Below are positions 5,670 to 6,875 of a stretch of DNA of 6,875 nucleotides, in pieces (position 1 is the stretch's first letter; every line of letters starts with the position of its first letter). The translations under genes were made by a program, and so were the position numbers. The notes under the pieces were generated by a model that saw nothing but the letters and a program-made list of their open reading frames with translations, was not told where the DNA came from and made no database searches. The stretch comes from Nocardia sp. (GTDB lineage: Bacteria; Actinomycetota; Actinomycetes; Mycobacteriales; Mycobacteriaceae): contig JABFXT010000153.1 of the NCBI GenBank assembly GCA_013361595.1, positions 1 through 6,875 of the forward strand. The letters are read 5' to 3'.

Positions 5670-6875
5670 ATGCTGCCAGCCGGAATGGACCCGCGCACAC
5701 CGGTGCTCGTCGGCGTGGGACAGGTTGTGCACCGATCCGGTGAACCGGGCCTGCCGGGACCTGTCGAGCTCGCGGCCGAATCGCTGCGCCGGGCCGGTGC
5801 GGACAGCGGGACCGGGGACGCGCTGCTGCGTTCGGCGGATGTGATCGCTTCGGTATCGCCGGTGAGCCGCCAGTACGCCGACCTGGGGACCTTGGTCGCG
5901 GCCGAGTTGGGTGCCTCCCCGAAACGGACGGTGCAATCGGCGCCCTACGGCGGTGATGCCCCGCAACGGCTGCTGAATCTGCTGGCGAGCGATATCGCCG
6001 AGGGGCGGGCGGATATCGCGTTGCTCTGCGGTGCGGAATCGGTCGCCTCGTGGAACACCGCCAAACGGGCCGGTACGGATCCGGGCTGGCCGGATCAGGA
6101 CGAGAACGCTCGGCCCGATCTGATCGTCGGCGCCGACGACGCCCCCAATACCGAGATGGAGACCGCGGCCGGCCTGTGGGGTCCGATCTATGTGTACGCG
6201 CTGATGGAATCGGCCATGCGCAATCGGCTCGGACTCGACGAACAGGCCCATCTGGCCCGGATCGGCGGACTGTGGTCGCGGTTCTCCGCGGTGGCGGCGC
6301 GCAACCCCTACGCGTGGTTGCCGCGCGAACGCGGCGTGCCCGAGCTGATCACCACCGGAGCCGACAACCGGATGGTCTCCACCCCGTATCCCAAGTTGTT
6401 GATGGCGAACCTGACCGTCGACCAGGGCGCTGCTCTGATCCTGTGCAGCGCGGCCGCGGCGGACGCGGCGGGAGTCCCGCGGGATCTCTGGGTCTTCCCG
6501 CACGGCGGCGCGACCGCCACCGATACCTGGTTTGTCTCCGAACGCACCGATATGGCCGCTTCACCGGCGATCGCGGCGGCCGGGCGGGCGGCACTGGGCG
6601 GTGCGGGAATCGGAATCGACGATATCGCGCATATCGACCTGTACTCGTGTTTCCCGGTGGCCGTACAGGTCGGCGCGGCGGCCCTCGGCCTGTGCATCGA
6701 CGATCCCGCGCGCCCGCTGACCGTCACCGGCGGTCTGACCTTCGGCGGCGGGCCCGGTAACAACTACAGCACCCACGGCATCGCGGCGATGGCCGAGGTC
6801 CTGCGCCGCCACCCCGGCGAGTACGGCCTGACCACCGCGCTGGGCTGGTACATCACCAAACACGGTGTGGGTGTC
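5670..6875 (+). CDS. Thiolase-superfamily 'acetyl-CoA acetyltransferase'-like protein (C-terminus outside window)
   Basis: The frame stays open for 402 codons and runs off the right edge. MDPRTPVLVGVGQ near the start, LLCGAES (118-124), a HGGATATDTW segment, HIDLYSCFPVAVQ (Cys327), TGGLTFGGGPGNNYSTHG (His369) and GWYITKHGVGV mark the SCP2-thiolase-like group annotated as acetyl-CoA acetyltransferase in mycobacteria (Rv0914c-like, from memory). In degradative thiolases the first domain carries a nucleophilic cysteine in a CxSG motif. The matching place here reads PYGGDAPQ (92-99) with no cysteine, as I recall for this subfamily, so ordinary thiolysis is doubtful and a lipid- or acyl-CoA-related role is inferred. 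ATG 5670 is preferred over the in-frame ATG 5685 because GGAGG (5661-5665) precedes it closely; the second would have almost no binding site. It diverges from the DUF4185 gene and may be controlled by the dyad at 5595-5613. Confidence 0.85.
   Translation, partial: MLPAGMDPRTPVLVGVGQVVHRSGEPGLPGPVELAAESLRRAGADSGTGDALLRSADVIASVSPVSRQYADLGTLVAAELGASPKRTVQSAPYGGDAPQRLLNLLASDIAEGRADIALLCGAESVASWNTAKRAGTDPGWPDQDENARPDLIVGADDAPNTEMETAAGLWGPIYVYALMESAMRNRLGLDEQAHLARIGGLWSRFSAVAARNPYAWLPRERGVPELITTGADNRMVSTPYPKLLMANLTVDQGAALILCSAAAADAAGVPRDLWVFPHGGATATDTWFVSERTDMAASPAIAAAGRAALGGAGIGIDDIAHIDLYSCFPVAVQVGAAALGLCIDDPARPLTVTGGLTFGGGPGNNYSTHGIAAMAEVLRRHPGEYGLTTALGWYITKHGVGV

Noticed and set aside
5622..6503. 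A 293-codon minus-strand frame opposite the thiolase-like gene
   Set aside because: It is the shadow of a recognisable conserved protein and has no domain features of its own.

Overview
This window is GC-rich, roughly two thirds G+C. It starts genes with ATG, GTG and TTG, uses TANNNT-type -10 boxes, and codes for proteins typical of mycolic-acid actinobacteria: a FadE5-type acyl-CoA dehydrogenase, a DUF4185/GH183-type secreted protein, and a thiolase-like protein of the 'acetyl-CoA acetyltransferase' type. Together these suggest a chromosomal piece from Nocardia or a close relative such as Rhodococcus or Mycobacterium. I saw no RNA gene, insertion sequence, phage gene, CRISPR array or attachment site.

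Layout, left to right. (1) 1-1228, minus: the first 409 codons of a fadE5 orthologue, cut by the left edge. (2) 1229-1550: a 322-base divergent control region. It holds a consensus TATAAT for fadE5, a pair of TTAC-N6-GTAA-like dyads around that -10 box, a strong hairpin/dyad in the fadE5 leader, and a 12-base perfect palindrome nearer the other gene. (3) 1551-2150, plus: a KANL3/Tex30-type alpha/beta hydrolase with an intact Ser-Asp-His triad and an apparently leaderless GTG start. (4) 2205-2870, minus: a class I SAM methyltransferase, convergent with the hydrolase and also apparently leaderless. (5) 2907-4163, minus: an erythromycin-esterase-family protein in which several usual active-site residues are replaced. 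(6) 4164-4258: a short gap with a textbook MerR-type promoter, in which a dyad sits in a 19-base spacer, pointing into the esterase-like gene. (7) 4259-5365, minus: a secreted DUF4185 protein, probably related to GH183 endo-D-arabinanases, starting at TTG. (8) 5366-5669: a 304-base divergent gap with a TAGACC-N7-GGTCTA dyad. (9) 5670-6875, plus: a thiolase-superfamily protein lacking the usual nucleophilic cysteine, cut by the right edge.

The two edge genes fit lipid/acyl-CoA metabolism, and the DUF4185 protein fits turnover of the arabinan cell wall. The esterase-like gene and the methyltransferase are codirectional and 36-43 bases apart. They may form a small transcription unit induced through a MerR-family activator that is not encoded here, with the methyltransferase also having its own leaderless promoter. 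No complete unknown system is evident. The points most worth following are the MerR-controlled, active-site-divergent esterase homologue and the layered dyads in front of fadE5.
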